A DNA stretch of 64,000 nt from NCBI GenBank assembly GCA_023015935.1, contig JALKAY010000001.1:310874-374873 (forward strand). The letters are read 5' to 3'. This DNA comes from Flavobacteriaceae bacterium F08102 (GTDB lineage: Bacteria > Bacteroidota > Bacteroidia > Flavobacteriales > Flavobacteriaceae). Shown in pieces: positions 27,150 to 36,456 of this stretch (its first letter is position 1; each line of letters begins with the position of its first letter). A model generated the notes under the pieces. The model worked only from the letters and a program-made list of their open reading frames with translations. It made no database searches and had not been told where the DNA came from. The position numbers were made by a program, and so were the translations under genes.

Positions 27150-28982
27150 TCAACCTTCTTTACCTGCTATTTTTTTACCTAAATAAACAAGAAAACAACC
27201 GTCAACATTAGATAAAGCATCTCTGTGTGAAGATATAATTTCCAATTCTCCCGACTTTTTCTTTATAAAAATGGGTACTATTTCGCGATCTTCATTTGTC
27301 AGTTTTATCAAAGCATCAAAATGTGCTTTATCTCTGATTTTAACCTCGTGAATTTCTGGAAATTTTGTGGCTACATTATTCAAACTCGCAAAATCATCCG
27401 TATGCGAGAACAAGCCTTCAGCAGGATTACTGTCTGCATCTTTCATCTCTGCAGTACTAACCAACCTAAATGAGCCATTTTCACCAAATTGATCTTTAAA
27501 TTTATTAATTGCATAGGTATTGATCTCAGAATTGCCTGTTAAAGCCATTAAATAACCAATATCATTTAATTCAATATTATCCATAAGGGTATCTGAATAG
27601 ATATTTGTGTTAATGGCTTCCAACCCCAACTTTTGAGATTCACTAATATTATGTTGGTTACTATCGATCAAAACTACATGCCTTCCGTTCATCTCTAAAT
27701 AATGCCCAATAAGACGTGATAATTTAGAAGCTCCAACAATTAAGATTCCCTCCGATTTCGTTAAGAAAACACCCGCAATTTTAGCAAACATTCTTGCTGT
27801 AGTTGCATTAAGTAATACAGTACCTAATACAATAACAAATACTAACGGAGTTATATACTCCGCCCCAGGGACTCCATTTTTTGCCAATTTTAACCCAAAT
27901 AACGAAGCAATCCCCGCAGCAACAATTCCGCGTGGACCTACCCAGCTAATAAATAATTTTTCATTAAGCCTCAATCTAGAATGACTTGTACTTAGAAACA
28001 CCCCAATAGGTCGAATAACAAAAACAACAATAGCAAAAAGAACTGCGGTATTCCAATTAAAAATGAGAAGTAAATCACTCATATTAATATTTGCAGCTAA
28101 GAGAATAAATAATATTGAAATTAATAAAACACTTAATGACTCCTTAAAATAAAGTAACTCCTTAAGATAGGTTGAATTTGAATTCCCCAATACCATCCCC
28201 ATAATAACTACCGCTAATAATCCAGACTCATGCGCAAAAGTATCTGACAAAACAAAAACCCCGAGTACAGAAGCCAGGGCAAAAACATTAAGCAAATAAT
28301 GTGGAACCCACTTTTTATTAATAATAAAATTCAACGCATGCGCAAAAGTAAATCCAAAAGTCAATCCAAATAACACAATTTTCCCAAATTCTATAAAAGC
28401 CATTTTTGTAAACTCTCCCCCTGCTTCAACACTTATAAATTCAAAAACCAATACCGCAACCAAGGCACCAATAGGATCAATCAAAATCCCTTCCCATTTC
28501 AATACTGCTGAAACATCCTTTTTAAGAGGAATATTTCGCAAAATTGGGGTTATAACTGTGGGACCAGTAACTATAATTAATGCAGAAAATAAAAACGATA
28601 TTTGCCAAGATAAGTTAAATAGGTAATAGGCGGCAACACCTGCTCCAAAAAACGTTACTATGGATCCAACCGTGATAAGCTTGGTAATAACGGGACCCAC
28701 ATTTTTAACTTCACTCATTTTTAAAGTGAGCCCTCCTTCAAATAAAATGATACTAATCGCTAAGGAAACAAAATAGAATAAGCTTTCTCCTGGAAATAAC
28801 CCTTCATTCCCGTTCCAAATTGGTTCTATCCATTTAGATCCATCAAGGGTTATAAATTCTGCAGCAATGGGTCCTACTAATAAACCAATTAAAATTAAAG
28901 GTAATATAGCTGGTATTTTCAAACGCCATGCGACCCACTGCGCCAAAATTCCCAATATAATGATCCCCGCTAATTCTATCAT
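27150..28982 (-). CDS. CPA1-type cation/proton antiporter with regulatory NAD-binding domain
   Basis: 610 aa inner-membrane antiporter, exchanging Na+ or K+ for H+. About 12 membrane helices occupy residues 1-405, including IILFEGGLTLKMSEV, VTGPTVITPILRN, the ion-binding LKWEGILIDPIGALVAV (Asp169) and FISWVGPRGIVAAGIASL. From about residue 412 a Rossmann-type RCK/TrkA-N domain follows (GILIVGASKLSRLIGHYLE, VVLIDSN), then a C-terminal soluble part. The cytoplasmic domain suggests control by a nucleotide. The ion cannot be decided from sequence alone. It lies 68 bases after the next minus-strand gene and may be transcribed separately. Confidence 0.92.
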   Translation of the reverse strand: MIELAGIIILGILAQWVAWRLKIPAILPLILIGLLVGPIAAEFITLDGSKWIEPIWNGNEGLFPGESLFYFVSLAISIILFEGGLTLKMSEVKNVGPVITKLITVGSIVTFFGAGVAAYYLFNLSWQISFLFSALIIVTGPTVITPILRNIPLKKDVSAVLKWEGILIDPIGALVAVLVFEFISVEAGGEFTKMAFIEFGKIVLFGLTFGFTFAHALNFIINKKWVPHYLLNVFALASVLGVFVLSDTFAHESGLLAVVIMGMVLGNSNSTYLKELLYFKESLSVLLISILFILLAANINMSDLLLIFNWNTAVLFAIVVFVIRPIGVFLSTSHSRLRLNEKLFISWVGPRGIVAAGIASLFGLKLAKNGVPGAEYITPLVFVIVLGTVLLNATTARMFAKIAGVFLTKSEGILIVGASKLSRLIGHYLEMNGRHVVLIDSNQHNISESQKLGLEAINTNIYSDTLMDNIELNDIGYLMALTGNSEINTYAINKFKDQFGENGSFRLVSTAEMKDADSNPAEGLFSHTDDFASLNNVATKFPEIHEVKIRDKAHFDALIKLTNEDREIVPIFIKKKSGELEIISSHRDALSNVDGCFLVYLGKKIAGKEG

Positions 28983-29050
28983 AGTACAATAATTAAAAGG
29001 GTTTCAAGATATTACTTTTTTGCTAAAAATAAAGTCATATGTGTATTTAC

Positions 29051-30076
29051 TCAACTATTTTCAATAATTTGATTCGCAAGTTGGGTTGTTATGATATGAT
29101 TTGTAAGAATTTTATCTACGATATCCTGTGTTTTATCGGGGTAATTTATCTCTAATGATTCTCCTGTACTTATCCATCTTTGGATCTTAGAAACTTTTTT
29201 CTCAGATAGTTTCGAAAGTACAGTAACCCCCATTTGTTTTAGACTTTCAGCGTTGTATAGCTGCTCTAATTGCCCCCTAATAGGAATTACTAATAATTTT
29301 TTCTTCAAAAACAGGGCTTCTGCTGGCGTTTCAAATCCAGCTCCACAAATAACCCCTTTACCTGACGCTAAACTACGTTCAAATGTTCCGGTCTTAATTG
29401 GCTTTACAAAAACATTTTTACGCTGATATGCTTTTTTGCATGTCGCAGAAAAGACTTTAAATTTCACTGCATCCAATTTTGAAAGAACTTTTATTATCTC
29501 TTTTTCACTATACGACGGTAAATACACCGTATAAAAATTCTTTTCTTGAATTTTTTGTTGACGAATTTCCTTTCGGATAACAGGAGTAAAAATTTCTTTT
29601 TCATACGATTTAAAATGAAAACCAAACTTACGCGATGAGGGTGCATAATTGGCCAAAATAAAACTCCCTAACCTGCTTTTCGCATCAGGCTTAGGAACTT
29701 TTTGATAGGACAAAGCTGCCTGATGACTTAAGGAAACACAACGCACTCCTCTGATATAACTAGCCCATGCAGATATGGGCTCAAAGTCATTAATTACCAA
29801 ATCATACGACTTTACTTGACATTGTACTATTTCTCTTAGTACTCGAAATAATTTATTTTTCACTAAGGTTTTCCAATAATTTACTTTTCCATTACGTGTA
29901 TAAAAAAGATCAATTCCGCGAAACGTATAATTTACGTTAAACGGCAAATCTACACTGTACTGACTACCACTAATCAATACATCGACATTTGCTCTATTTC
30001 GCAACGCAGGAATCAATTCCTTCGCTCGACTTACATGACCATTTCCATTTCCTTGTATTGCATATAAAATTTTCAT
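29051..30076 (-). CDS. Glycosyltransferase (GT-B fold, MGT/MurG-like)
   Basis: 341 aa. The N-terminus MKILYAIQGNGNGHVSRAKEL is the glycine-rich opening of GT-B enzymes (GxGHxxR). The C-terminal half has GVICGAGFETPAEALFLKKKLLVIP with a Gx(G)xET-like donor-binding pattern, then GQLEQLYNAESL. No signal peptide or membrane helix is obvious, so it probably acts at the inner face of the membrane. Its start overlaps the metallophosphoesterase stop by four bases (ATGA), so the two are translationally coupled. An envelope lipid or glycolipid role is inferred from that pairing; the donor and acceptor are unknown. Confidence 0.8.
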   Translation of the reverse strand: MKILYAIQGNGNGHVSRAKELIPALRNRANVDVLISGSQYSVDLPFNVNYTFRGIDLFYTRNGKVNYWKTLVKNKLFRVLREIVQCQVKSYDLVINDFEPISAWASYIRGVRCVSLSHQAALSYQKVPKPDAKSRLGSFILANYAPSSRKFGFHFKSYEKEIFTPVIRKEIRQQKIQEKNFYTVYLPSYSEKEIIKVLSKLDAVKFKVFSATCKKAYQRKNVFVKPIKTGTFERSLASGKGVICGAGFETPAEALFLKKKLLVIPIRGQLEQLYNAESLKQMGVTVLSKLSEKKVSKIQRWISTGESLEINYPDKTQDIVDKILTNHIITTQLANQIIENS

Positions 30077-30933
30077 AATGTTGTGCCAATTTTAAAATCG
30101 TTCAGCAATTCACTAAACAGTTCTTTGGTAGATTTTTCCTTTGTCGTGCTTAAAAATTGTTCAGAAGACTTAAAATCTTTATCATTGTATTGATAAATAC
30201 TCCATTTGTTATCGTGAAATTCTAACGCAGTTAGGTTTTCAACCCAATCTCCTGAATTTAAATACATCACGTTTCCAGTTTGATTCATATACCTTTTGAT
30301 ACAAGGCTGATGAATATGCCCACAAATAACATAATCGTATTTATTTTCAATGGCAATTTCCTTAACCGTTTGTTCAAAATTATTAATGTATTTAACAGCC
30401 CCTTTCACACTGTCCTTTATTTTCTTTGACAGTGATAATTTCTCCTTTCCTAAAGCTTCACTTAATTTATTCATTCCTCTATTGAGTAAAATTAGCATGT
30501 CATACCCTACTGCACCAAGTTTAGTAAGCCATTTTGAATGTTGCATCGTCACATCAAAGACATCTCCATGAAAAAACCACGCCTTTTTACCGTTAAGTTC
30601 TACTACTAATTTGTTCTCTATACGAAATGAGTTCATTTCAAAAGGAACAAATTTTCGCAGCATTTCATCGTGATTACCTGTTATATAATGCACTTCAATA
30701 TCGTCGCTAATCCATTGAATAAATTGCTTGATAATACCCATGTGTGAATGAGGCCAGTACCGTTTTTTAAATTGCCAAATGTCAATAATATCCCCATTGA
30801 GTATGACTTTCTTAGGCTGTATACTACTTAAATACTGAGCCAATTCAACGGCATGACAACCATAAGTTCCTAAATGAATATCAGATAAAACCAATAAATC
30901 AACTTCACGTAATTTTGAACACGCTTTACTCAT
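30073..30933 (-). CDS. LpxH-like metallophosphoesterase (UDP-2,3-diacylglucosamine diphosphatase family)
   Basis: 286 aa calcineurin-like phosphoesterase. Metal-binding motifs in order: LSDIHLG (Asp18, His20), LNGDIIDIW (Asp48), TGNHDEM (Asn87-His88), FHGDVFD and CGHIHQP. The spacing resembles the LpxH family of lipid A synthesis, although this protein is longer than E. coli LpxH (240 aa) and may act on another nucleotide-sugar lipid. The downstream glycosyltransferase overlaps its stop codon. A second diphosphatase elsewhere in the genome could be the true LpxH. Confidence 0.85.
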   Translation of the reverse strand: MSKACSKLREVDLLVLSDIHLGTYGCHAVELAQYLSSIQPKKVILNGDIIDIWQFKKRYWPHSHMGIIKQFIQWISDDIEVHYITGNHDEMLRKFVPFEMNSFRIENKLVVELNGKKAWFFHGDVFDVTMQHSKWLTKLGAVGYDMLILLNRGMNKLSEALGKEKLSLSKKIKDSVKGAVKYINNFEQTVKEIAIENKYDYVICGHIHQPCIKRYMNQTGNVMYLNSGDWVENLTALEFHDNKWSIYQYNDKDFKSSEQFLSTTKEKSTKELFSELLNDFKIGTTL

Positions 30934-31170
30934 AATTTACATTCTTCAATACAACGTTCAATTTACTAGTCGAAATTCATAAGAATGTAAGTTTTAAATT
31001 ATCAATTTGTTAAGAAAAGATCTTGTAAAACTTAGTTTAATCACCACAATAATCTATCAATCTCAAAATTTAATATCTCCACTTTTCTACTGCAAAATTT
31101 AATTACCTACTTTTGAAGTATCGAATTTATATTAATCACACCTTATTTAACCCTTGATATTAATATACTT

Positions 31171-31980
31171 ATGCGAATTTATTCTTTACTCTGTGTCCTC
31201 TTTTCAACCCTATACAGCAGCCCTAGTGCACAAGCTCAAATTCAGTTAGAATTTACGCATAAGACAAATTTAAAAGCCGATAAATTTATTGGAGTAGACG
31301 AGTTTGATGCAACATATTATATTTTAAACAATACATTATTTAAAGAAACTGAAGATACGATTGTCTCTTTTCAACAAAATCACCTTGGAGAAATTAGCTC
31401 AGTAGACATACGAAATCCTTTAAAAATTCTCGTTTTTTATCGCGACTATAATACGGTGATTTTATTGGATAATAAACTCAATCCCTTGGGCGACCCTATC
31501 AATTTTTCAACCCTCGAAGTAAGTCAAAACATTGGACTTGTCAATTTGGCACTAGACCATCAACTCTGGTTGTATACCATCGATGACAATAGATTACATC
31601 TTTGGGATTATCAAACAAAAAAAATAACGTATAGCAGTAAACCATTATCTTTCCTTAAAAAATCTACCTTTCACCCAACTCAACAGCTAGCTACTTTTAC
31701 CGATACCTATTTAACCGACCAAAAAGGTTTCCTTAAATTCAACAAATATGCACAATTTGAATCGAGTATTAATTTTAATGAATTTAATAAAATCGTCAGA
31801 ATCGAAGATGATTTTATTTATTTAAAAAACAACCAACTCTACTTTCAAACCTTAACCAAACCAGCTTCTAACGTAACGTTGAAACCCCATGTAAAGGTTA
31901 AGGATTTGTTTTATCTGCACGACCATTTGCATATTTTTGACGGGGAATCAATTTTTACCTATAAAATCACCAAAATTTAA
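31171..31980 (+). CDS. Secreted conserved hypothetical protein
   Basis: 269 aa with signal peptide MRIYSLLCVLFSTLYSSPSAQAQ. The mature part consists of repeating beta strands (FIGVDEFDATYYILNNTLF, LWLYTIDDNRLHLWDYQ, FIYLKNNQLYFQ, FYLHDHLHIFDGESIFTY) that look like blades of a propeller. No catalytic motif. The dNK gene follows after 40 bases. A -7-like TACTTTTG lies at 31108-31115, without a -33 partner. Function not recognised. Confidence 0.75.
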   Translation: MRIYSLLCVLFSTLYSSPSAQAQIQLEFTHKTNLKADKFIGVDEFDATYYILNNTLFKETEDTIVSFQQNHLGEISSVDIRNPLKILVFYRDYNTVILLDNKLNPLGDPINFSTLEVSQNIGLVNLALDHQLWLYTIDDNRLHLWDYQTKKITYSSKPLSFLKKSTFHPTQQLATFTDTYLTDQKGFLKFNKYAQFESSINFNEFNKIVRIEDDFIYLKNNQLYFQTLTKPASNVTLKPHVKVKDLFYLHDHLHIFDGESIFTYKITKI

Positions 31981-32020
31981 GTAACTTTATTGGCTCTTAA
32001 ACTAAAACCAATCAAATATA

Positions 32021-32635
32021 ATGCACATTGCTATTGCAGGGAATATAGGCGCCGGAAAAACCACCCTAACAAAATTACTTGCTAAACATTACAAATGGAC
32101 GCCACATTTTGAAACCGTAGAAGATAATCCGTACTTAGACGATTTCTATTCGGAAATGGAGCGTTGGTCGTTTAATTTGCAAATTTTCTTTTTAAATAGT
32201 CGTTTTCGACAAATTTTAGAAATCAAAGAAAGTGGTAAAAATATTATTCAAGATAGAACCATTTATGAGGATGCTCATATCTTCGCTCCGAATTTACATG
32301 CGATGGGATTAATGACTAATCGTGATTTTCACAATTATTCTTCTTTATTTGAATTGATGGAAAACTTAATAAGTCCACCCGATTTACTGATCTATTTACG
32401 TGCAAATATTCAAACCTTAGTAGGGCAAATACACAAACGAGGAAGGGAATACGAAAACACTATTAGCATCGATTATTTAAGTCGGCTCAACGAACGATAT
32501 GAGGCTTGGATTTCTACCTATACAAAAGGAAAATTATTGATCATTGATATTGATAATTTAGACATTGTTGAGAAACCAGAAGATTTAGGCTCCATCATAG
32601 ACCGTATAGATGCTCAGGTTCACGGATTATTTTAA
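32021..32635 (+). CDS. Deoxynucleoside kinase
   Basis: 204 aa cytosolic kinase of the dNK/dGK-dCK family that phosphorylates salvaged deoxynucleosides. P-loop GNIGAGKTT (7-15), then ETVEDNPYLDDFY, IIQDRTIYEDAHIFA (the DR(T/S) motif) and YLRANIQTLVGQIHKRGREYE (LID arginines). Substrate choice (dA/dG or dC) is not predictable by eye. It probably shares a transcript with the preceding gene. Confidence 0.92.
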   Translation: MHIAIAGNIGAGKTTLTKLLAKHYKWTPHFETVEDNPYLDDFYSEMERWSFNLQIFFLNSRFRQILEIKESGKNIIQDRTIYEDAHIFAPNLHAMGLMTNRDFHNYSSLFELMENLISPPDLLIYLRANIQTLVGQIHKRGREYENTISIDYLSRLNERYEAWISTYTKGKLLIIDIDNLDIVEKPEDLGSIIDRIDAQVHGLF

Positions 32636-32936
32636 AGCGTATACACAGCTTTAAAAAAATCATCGATTGAGGTTTCCGTTGAATTCATTGAACAAGAAAT
32701 ACATAGTGAACTTCGTAACTTTGTAGACAAAATAAATTAAGCCTTTTCTTAGGGTTGACAATCCCAAGTCTTTAGAGACATCCCCTTTTCTTTTTGCAAA
32801 AGGTAAACTTCCTTTCGAATTTAGAAGATAAACTTATTTTTGAGTATCAAATTAGGGAAACTAAAACTTCTGTAATTCAATACGAGAATTAAAAAGGCGG
32901 ACTGAGGTCCGCCTTTTTAAATAATTGTGTGAAGTT
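32636..32936. other. Gap with possible coding remnants
   Basis: 301 bases between dNK and hppA. Directly after the dNK stop, in the same frame, come SVYTALKKSSIEVSVEFIEQ and EIHSELRNFVDKIN, then a stop. Further on, two overlapping frames read SPFLFAKGKLPFEF and DKLIFEYQIRETKTSVIQYE. Both have protein-like composition but no start codon. They could be fragments of a decayed gene. The rest holds only the terminator at 32891-32918. Confidence 0.3.
32891..32918. terminator. Bidirectional terminator between dNK and hppA
   Basis: AAAAAGGCGGAC (32891-32902) pairs perfectly with GTCCGCCTTTTT (32907-32918) around a 4-base loop. It serves the convergent dNK (+) and hppA (-) genes. Confidence 0.9.
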
Positions 32937-35294
32937 CTAATTTTCTTTACGTGCAATTAAGTTATCAACCGCATCTCCTTCAAGTGTTTCAACCGTAACA
33001 TCCGTTTTACCATTTATTTCTGTAGTCGTAATTACTGTTGCATTTTTTTGTCCATTTTCTTTTTTCACCAAAACTTTCATTTCTTCATGTTGAGGAAGTG
33101 TATTTTCAATGTTCATTTTTTGGATTGAAGCATGGTCTTCAGTATGGTGACCTCCTAAGATTGGAGCTATAACCAACCCAACCAAACAGGTAAGCTTAAT
33201 CAATATGTTCATAGATGGTCCTGAGGTGTCCTTAAATGGATCTCCAACAGTATCGCCAGTCACTGCAGCTTTGTGCGCGTCTGAACCCTTGTACGTCATC
33301 TCACCGTTAATTTCAACACCAGCTTCAAAAGATTTTTTAGCATTATCCCATGCTCCACCTGCATTGTTTTGGAATATTGCCCACATTACCCCACTTACAC
33401 AAACACCTGCCATATATCCACCTAATGGTTCAGCTCCAAATAATAATCCAATAATAATTGGCGTAATAATGGTTATTAACCCGGGTAAAATCATTTCCTT
33501 TAAGGCTGCTTTTGTAGATATATCTACACATTTGGCATATTCAGGTGTTCCTGTACCTTCCATAATCCCAGGGATTTCTCTAAATTGTCTTCTCACCTCT
33601 TGCACCATTTCCATCGCCGCTTTTCCCACAGATTGCATTGCTAAGGCCGAAAAGATAACAGGAATCATTCCTCCTACAAATAACATAGCAAGTACATCGG
33701 CTTTAAAAATATTAATCCCGTCAATTCCTGTAAAAGTTACATACGCTGCAAATAAAGCTAAGGCAGTTAGTGCTGCAGAAGCAATTGCAAATCCTTTTCC
33801 AACTGCTGCAGTAGTATTACCCACTGAATCTAAGATGTCGGTACGTTCACGTACATGATCTTCTAAATTACTCATCTCTGCAACTCCACCTGCATTATCT
33901 GCAATAGGTCCAAAAGCATCAATAGCTAGTTGCATTGCCGTTGTGGCCATCATGGCTGAAGCCGCCAAGGCAACTCCATAAAAACCAGCTAACTCATAAG
34001 AACCGTAAATCGCAGCGGCAAATAAAATCACCGATAAAAAAGTTGATTTCATTCCAACAGCGAGTCCAGCAATAATATTTGTAGCAGCCCCAGTAGAACT
34101 ATTTTTAACTATATCCATTACTGGTTTTTTTCCTAAACTCGTATAATAAGAAGTAACCATCGAAATTAATGCTCCTACCGCTAAACCTATACAGGCTGCC
34201 CAAAACACATTAATAGAAGGGATCTGCTTTGCTCCTTCACCAAAGAAATCCATGGTCATGATTTCTGGAAGCATCCAATTGATTAAAAACCATGAAGCAA
34301 TTAAGGTAATGAGGATCGCCACCCAGTTACCTGTATCTAATGCTCTTTGAACTTGAGATTCTTTAGCATCATTATTCGCTATTTTTACGAGCAAGGTTCC
34401 AATGATAGAAGCTAAAATTCCCACTCCAGCAATTACAACAGGCAACAAAATTGGCCCCATATTATTAAACACATCTGTAAATTGTGTTGTTATTGACATG
34501 TCTTTAATCAAGTAATTTCCTAAAACCATCGCCGCCAAAACAGTAGCAACATAAGACCCGAATAAATCAGCTCCCATTCCAGCCACATCTCCAACGTTAT
34601 CTCCAACGTTATCCGCAATTGTTGCAGGGTTTCTAGGATCATCTTCTGGTATACCAGCCTCAACTTTCCCTACTAAATCAGCTCCTACATCAGCCGCTTT
34701 GGTATAAATACCTCCACCAACACGCGCAAAAAGTGCAATTGACTCAGCCCCTAAAGAGAAACCTGCTAATGTCTCAAGAACCATCGTCATATTATCGTAA
34801 AAATCCCCCCCTTCTGTTATGAATTGACTTACAAAAAATAAAAACAATAAGGTAAGCCCTAAAACTGCTAAACTCGCAACTCCAAGCCCCATTACTGTAC
34901 CTCCGCCAAATGAAATCTTCAAAGCTTGTGGCAAACTTGTTTTAGCCGCTTCGGCCGTTCTTGCATTCGCCTCAGTAGCAATCCGCATTCCAATATTACC
35001 CGCAAAAGCTGAAAAGAAAGCTCCCAAGATAAAGGCAGGAACAATCATCCAACTCGTTGTTGCTACAAGCTGAGAAATACCAAAAAGCAAAATTGAAGCA
35101 ATAATAACAAAGACAAAAAGAAGACGATACTCAGCTTTTAAAAAGGCCAATGCACCTTCTTTAATGGCTTTTGAAATACCTTTCATTTTATCACTACCTG
35201 CACTCTGCTTTTTGACCCATGCCATTTTTACTAGCATAAATAACAGTCCTAAGACTGCTAAGGCTATTGGCAGATAAATTATGTTTTTTTCCAT
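32937..35294 (-). CDS. hppA: Membrane-bound ion-pumping pyrophosphatase
   Basis: 785 aa inner-membrane enzyme that couples hydrolysis of pyrophosphate to Na+ and/or H+ export. About 16 membrane helices. Active-site segments: GGGIYTKAADVGADLVGKVEAG, DDPRNPATIADNVGDNVGDVAGMGADLFGSY (Mg-PPi ligands), AFGPIADNAGGVAEM and GDTVGDPFKDTSGPS. In GNTTAAVGKG the residue after the second threonine is Ala, which in this family marks potassium-dependent enzymes; Na+ pumping is therefore likely but not proven. The extreme C-terminus (about 60 residues after GHHTEDH) is soluble and not part of the core. The soluble pyrophosphatase gene lies 93 bases upstream on the same strand. Confidence 0.96.
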   Translation of the reverse strand: MEKNIIYLPIALAVLGLLFMLVKMAWVKKQSAGSDKMKGISKAIKEGALAFLKAEYRLLFVFVIIASILLFGISQLVATTSWMIVPAFILGAFFSAFAGNIGMRIATEANARTAEAAKTSLPQALKISFGGGTVMGLGVASLAVLGLTLLFLFFVSQFITEGGDFYDNMTMVLETLAGFSLGAESIALFARVGGGIYTKAADVGADLVGKVEAGIPEDDPRNPATIADNVGDNVGDVAGMGADLFGSYVATVLAAMVLGNYLIKDMSITTQFTDVFNNMGPILLPVVIAGVGILASIIGTLLVKIANNDAKESQVQRALDTGNWVAILITLIASWFLINWMLPEIMTMDFFGEGAKQIPSINVFWAACIGLAVGALISMVTSYYTSLGKKPVMDIVKNSSTGAATNIIAGLAVGMKSTFLSVILFAAAIYGSYELAGFYGVALAASAMMATTAMQLAIDAFGPIADNAGGVAEMSNLEDHVRERTDILDSVGNTTAAVGKGFAIASAALTALALFAAYVTFTGIDGINIFKADVLAMLFVGGMIPVIFSALAMQSVGKAAMEMVQEVRRQFREIPGIMEGTGTPEYAKCVDISTKAALKEMILPGLITIITPIIIGLLFGAEPLGGYMAGVCVSGVMWAIFQNNAGGAWDNAKKSFEAGVEINGEMTYKGSDAHKAAVTGDTVGDPFKDTSGPSMNILIKLTCLVGLVIAPILGGHHTEDHASIQKMNIENTLPQHEEMKVLVKKENGQKNATVITTTEINGKTDVTVETLEGDAVDNLIARKEN

Positions 35295-35387
35295 GTCAAT
35301 TCTTTCTTATTTTTTAGACGTGAGCAAAAGTAGTAAAACTGAGGTGATTAAAAAAAATTACAATGAAAATAAGCCGTTTGTATTCAA

Positions 35388-35915
35388 TTAAATAGCAAAC
35401 GTTTTATTCTTTTTATGCTCACTTTCATCATACCGTTTTACACATTGATGATATATTTGAACCGCTTCTTGTGCATCACCCCATCCACCTACATCTACCT
35501 TTTTTTCTTCTAAGTCCTTATATACTTGAAAAAAATGTTCTATTTCTTTCAAACGATGAGGAGATAAATCGGCAATATCATTACTATTATTCCAGATAGG
35601 ATCTGATACAGGAACACAAATTATTTTTTCATCAGGACCTTTTTCATCGGTCATGTGAAAGACCCCAATAGGCCGAACCTCAACCACCGTCATAGGAAAA
35701 TTAGGCTCTGTGCCTAATACCAATACGTCTAATGGATCTTTATCTAAAGCCAATGTTTCGGGGATAAATCCATAGTCTCCTGGATACATCATAGAAGAAA
35801 ACAACATCCGATCAAATCTGATTTTATGTAGTTTAAAATCGTATTCATACTTATTTCTACTCCCTTTTGGGATTTCAATTAGAACGTCAAAAGTGATATT
35901 TGTGGGTAAATTCAT
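35388..35915 (-). CDS. ppa: Soluble inorganic pyrophosphatase (family I)
   Basis: 175 aa cytosolic enzyme that hydrolyses pyrophosphate. The family I signature is DKDPLDVLVLG after YPGDYGFIPETLAL; KGSRNKYEYD near the N-terminus holds the substrate-binding lysine and arginine. It lies directly upstream of hppA on the same strand, so the cell keeps a heat-wasting and an energy-conserving pyrophosphatase together. Confidence 0.95.
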   Translation of the reverse strand: MNLPTNITFDVLIEIPKGSRNKYEYDFKLHKIRFDRMLFSSMMYPGDYGFIPETLALDKDPLDVLVLGTEPNFPMTVVEVRPIGVFHMTDEKGPDEKIICVPVSDPIWNNSNDIADLSPHRLKEIEHFFQVYKDLEEKKVDVGGWGDAQEAVQIYHQCVKRYDESEHKKNKTFAI

Positions 35916-36165
35916 TCAATTATAAATTAAAATTTTCGGCGCGAAAATACGAAAATCCAACTGTTTAAATAGGAAAAATGAAAATTATACGAGCCTAAAA
36001 ATACCATGGGTGGTTCTTAGCATACGAAATAAAGCTTTACAGTAATGCCCATTAAAATTCCTAATTAACAAAGGATACAAGCATTCAAATTGAAAATCAA
36101 AGGCTTAACACCTCACACGACCCATACGTACACACAGATTAAGAATAAATTTGATTTCATCGCAT

Positions 36166-36194
36166 AAAAAAACCCTAGATATTCATCTAAGGTT
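36166..36194 (-). terminator. Terminator downstream of tRNA-Leu
   Basis: On the minus strand, AACCTTAGAT, loop, ATCTAGGGTT followed by a run of T's; one mismatch in the 10-bp stem. It lies six bases past the tRNA 3' end. Confidence 0.65.
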
Positions 36195-36199
36195 GAATG

Positions 36200-36281
36200 T
36201 ACTCGAGGTGGGAATCGAACCCACACTCCCGAAAGAACTGGATTTTGAATCCAGCGCGTCTACCAGTTCCGCCACTCGAGC
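36200..36281 (-). tRNA. tRNA-Leu (anticodon CAA)
   Basis: 82-base class II tRNA. Acceptor GCTCGAG pairs with CTCGAGT (G-U at position 1-72), discriminator A. Anticodon stem CTGGA/TCCAG with loop TTCAAAA; the anticodon lies at 36245-36247. A long variable arm is followed by the T-arm GTGGGTTCGATTCCCAC. CCA is not encoded. On the same strand a -7-like TAGATTTG lies at 36332-36325. Confidence 0.95.
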
Positions 36282-36456
36282 AATTTAAAAGCCACAGAAA
36301 TTTTATCGCTTTTATTTTGGTTTGCAAATCTAAAAAATATTTTTGTTGTAAACCATAATTTATTCAATAAGTATACGCCTCGGTTTTAAATTATTTCTAC
36401 TTTTGCACATCCTTTCTCTCGTAGAGGTTCATCCAAATAAAATTATTCTTTCAATC

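Noticed and set aside
33205-33858. 217-codon plus-strand frame opposite hppA
   Set aside because: Antisense to the membrane pyrophosphatase; proline- and serine-rich in the manner of reversed membrane helices.
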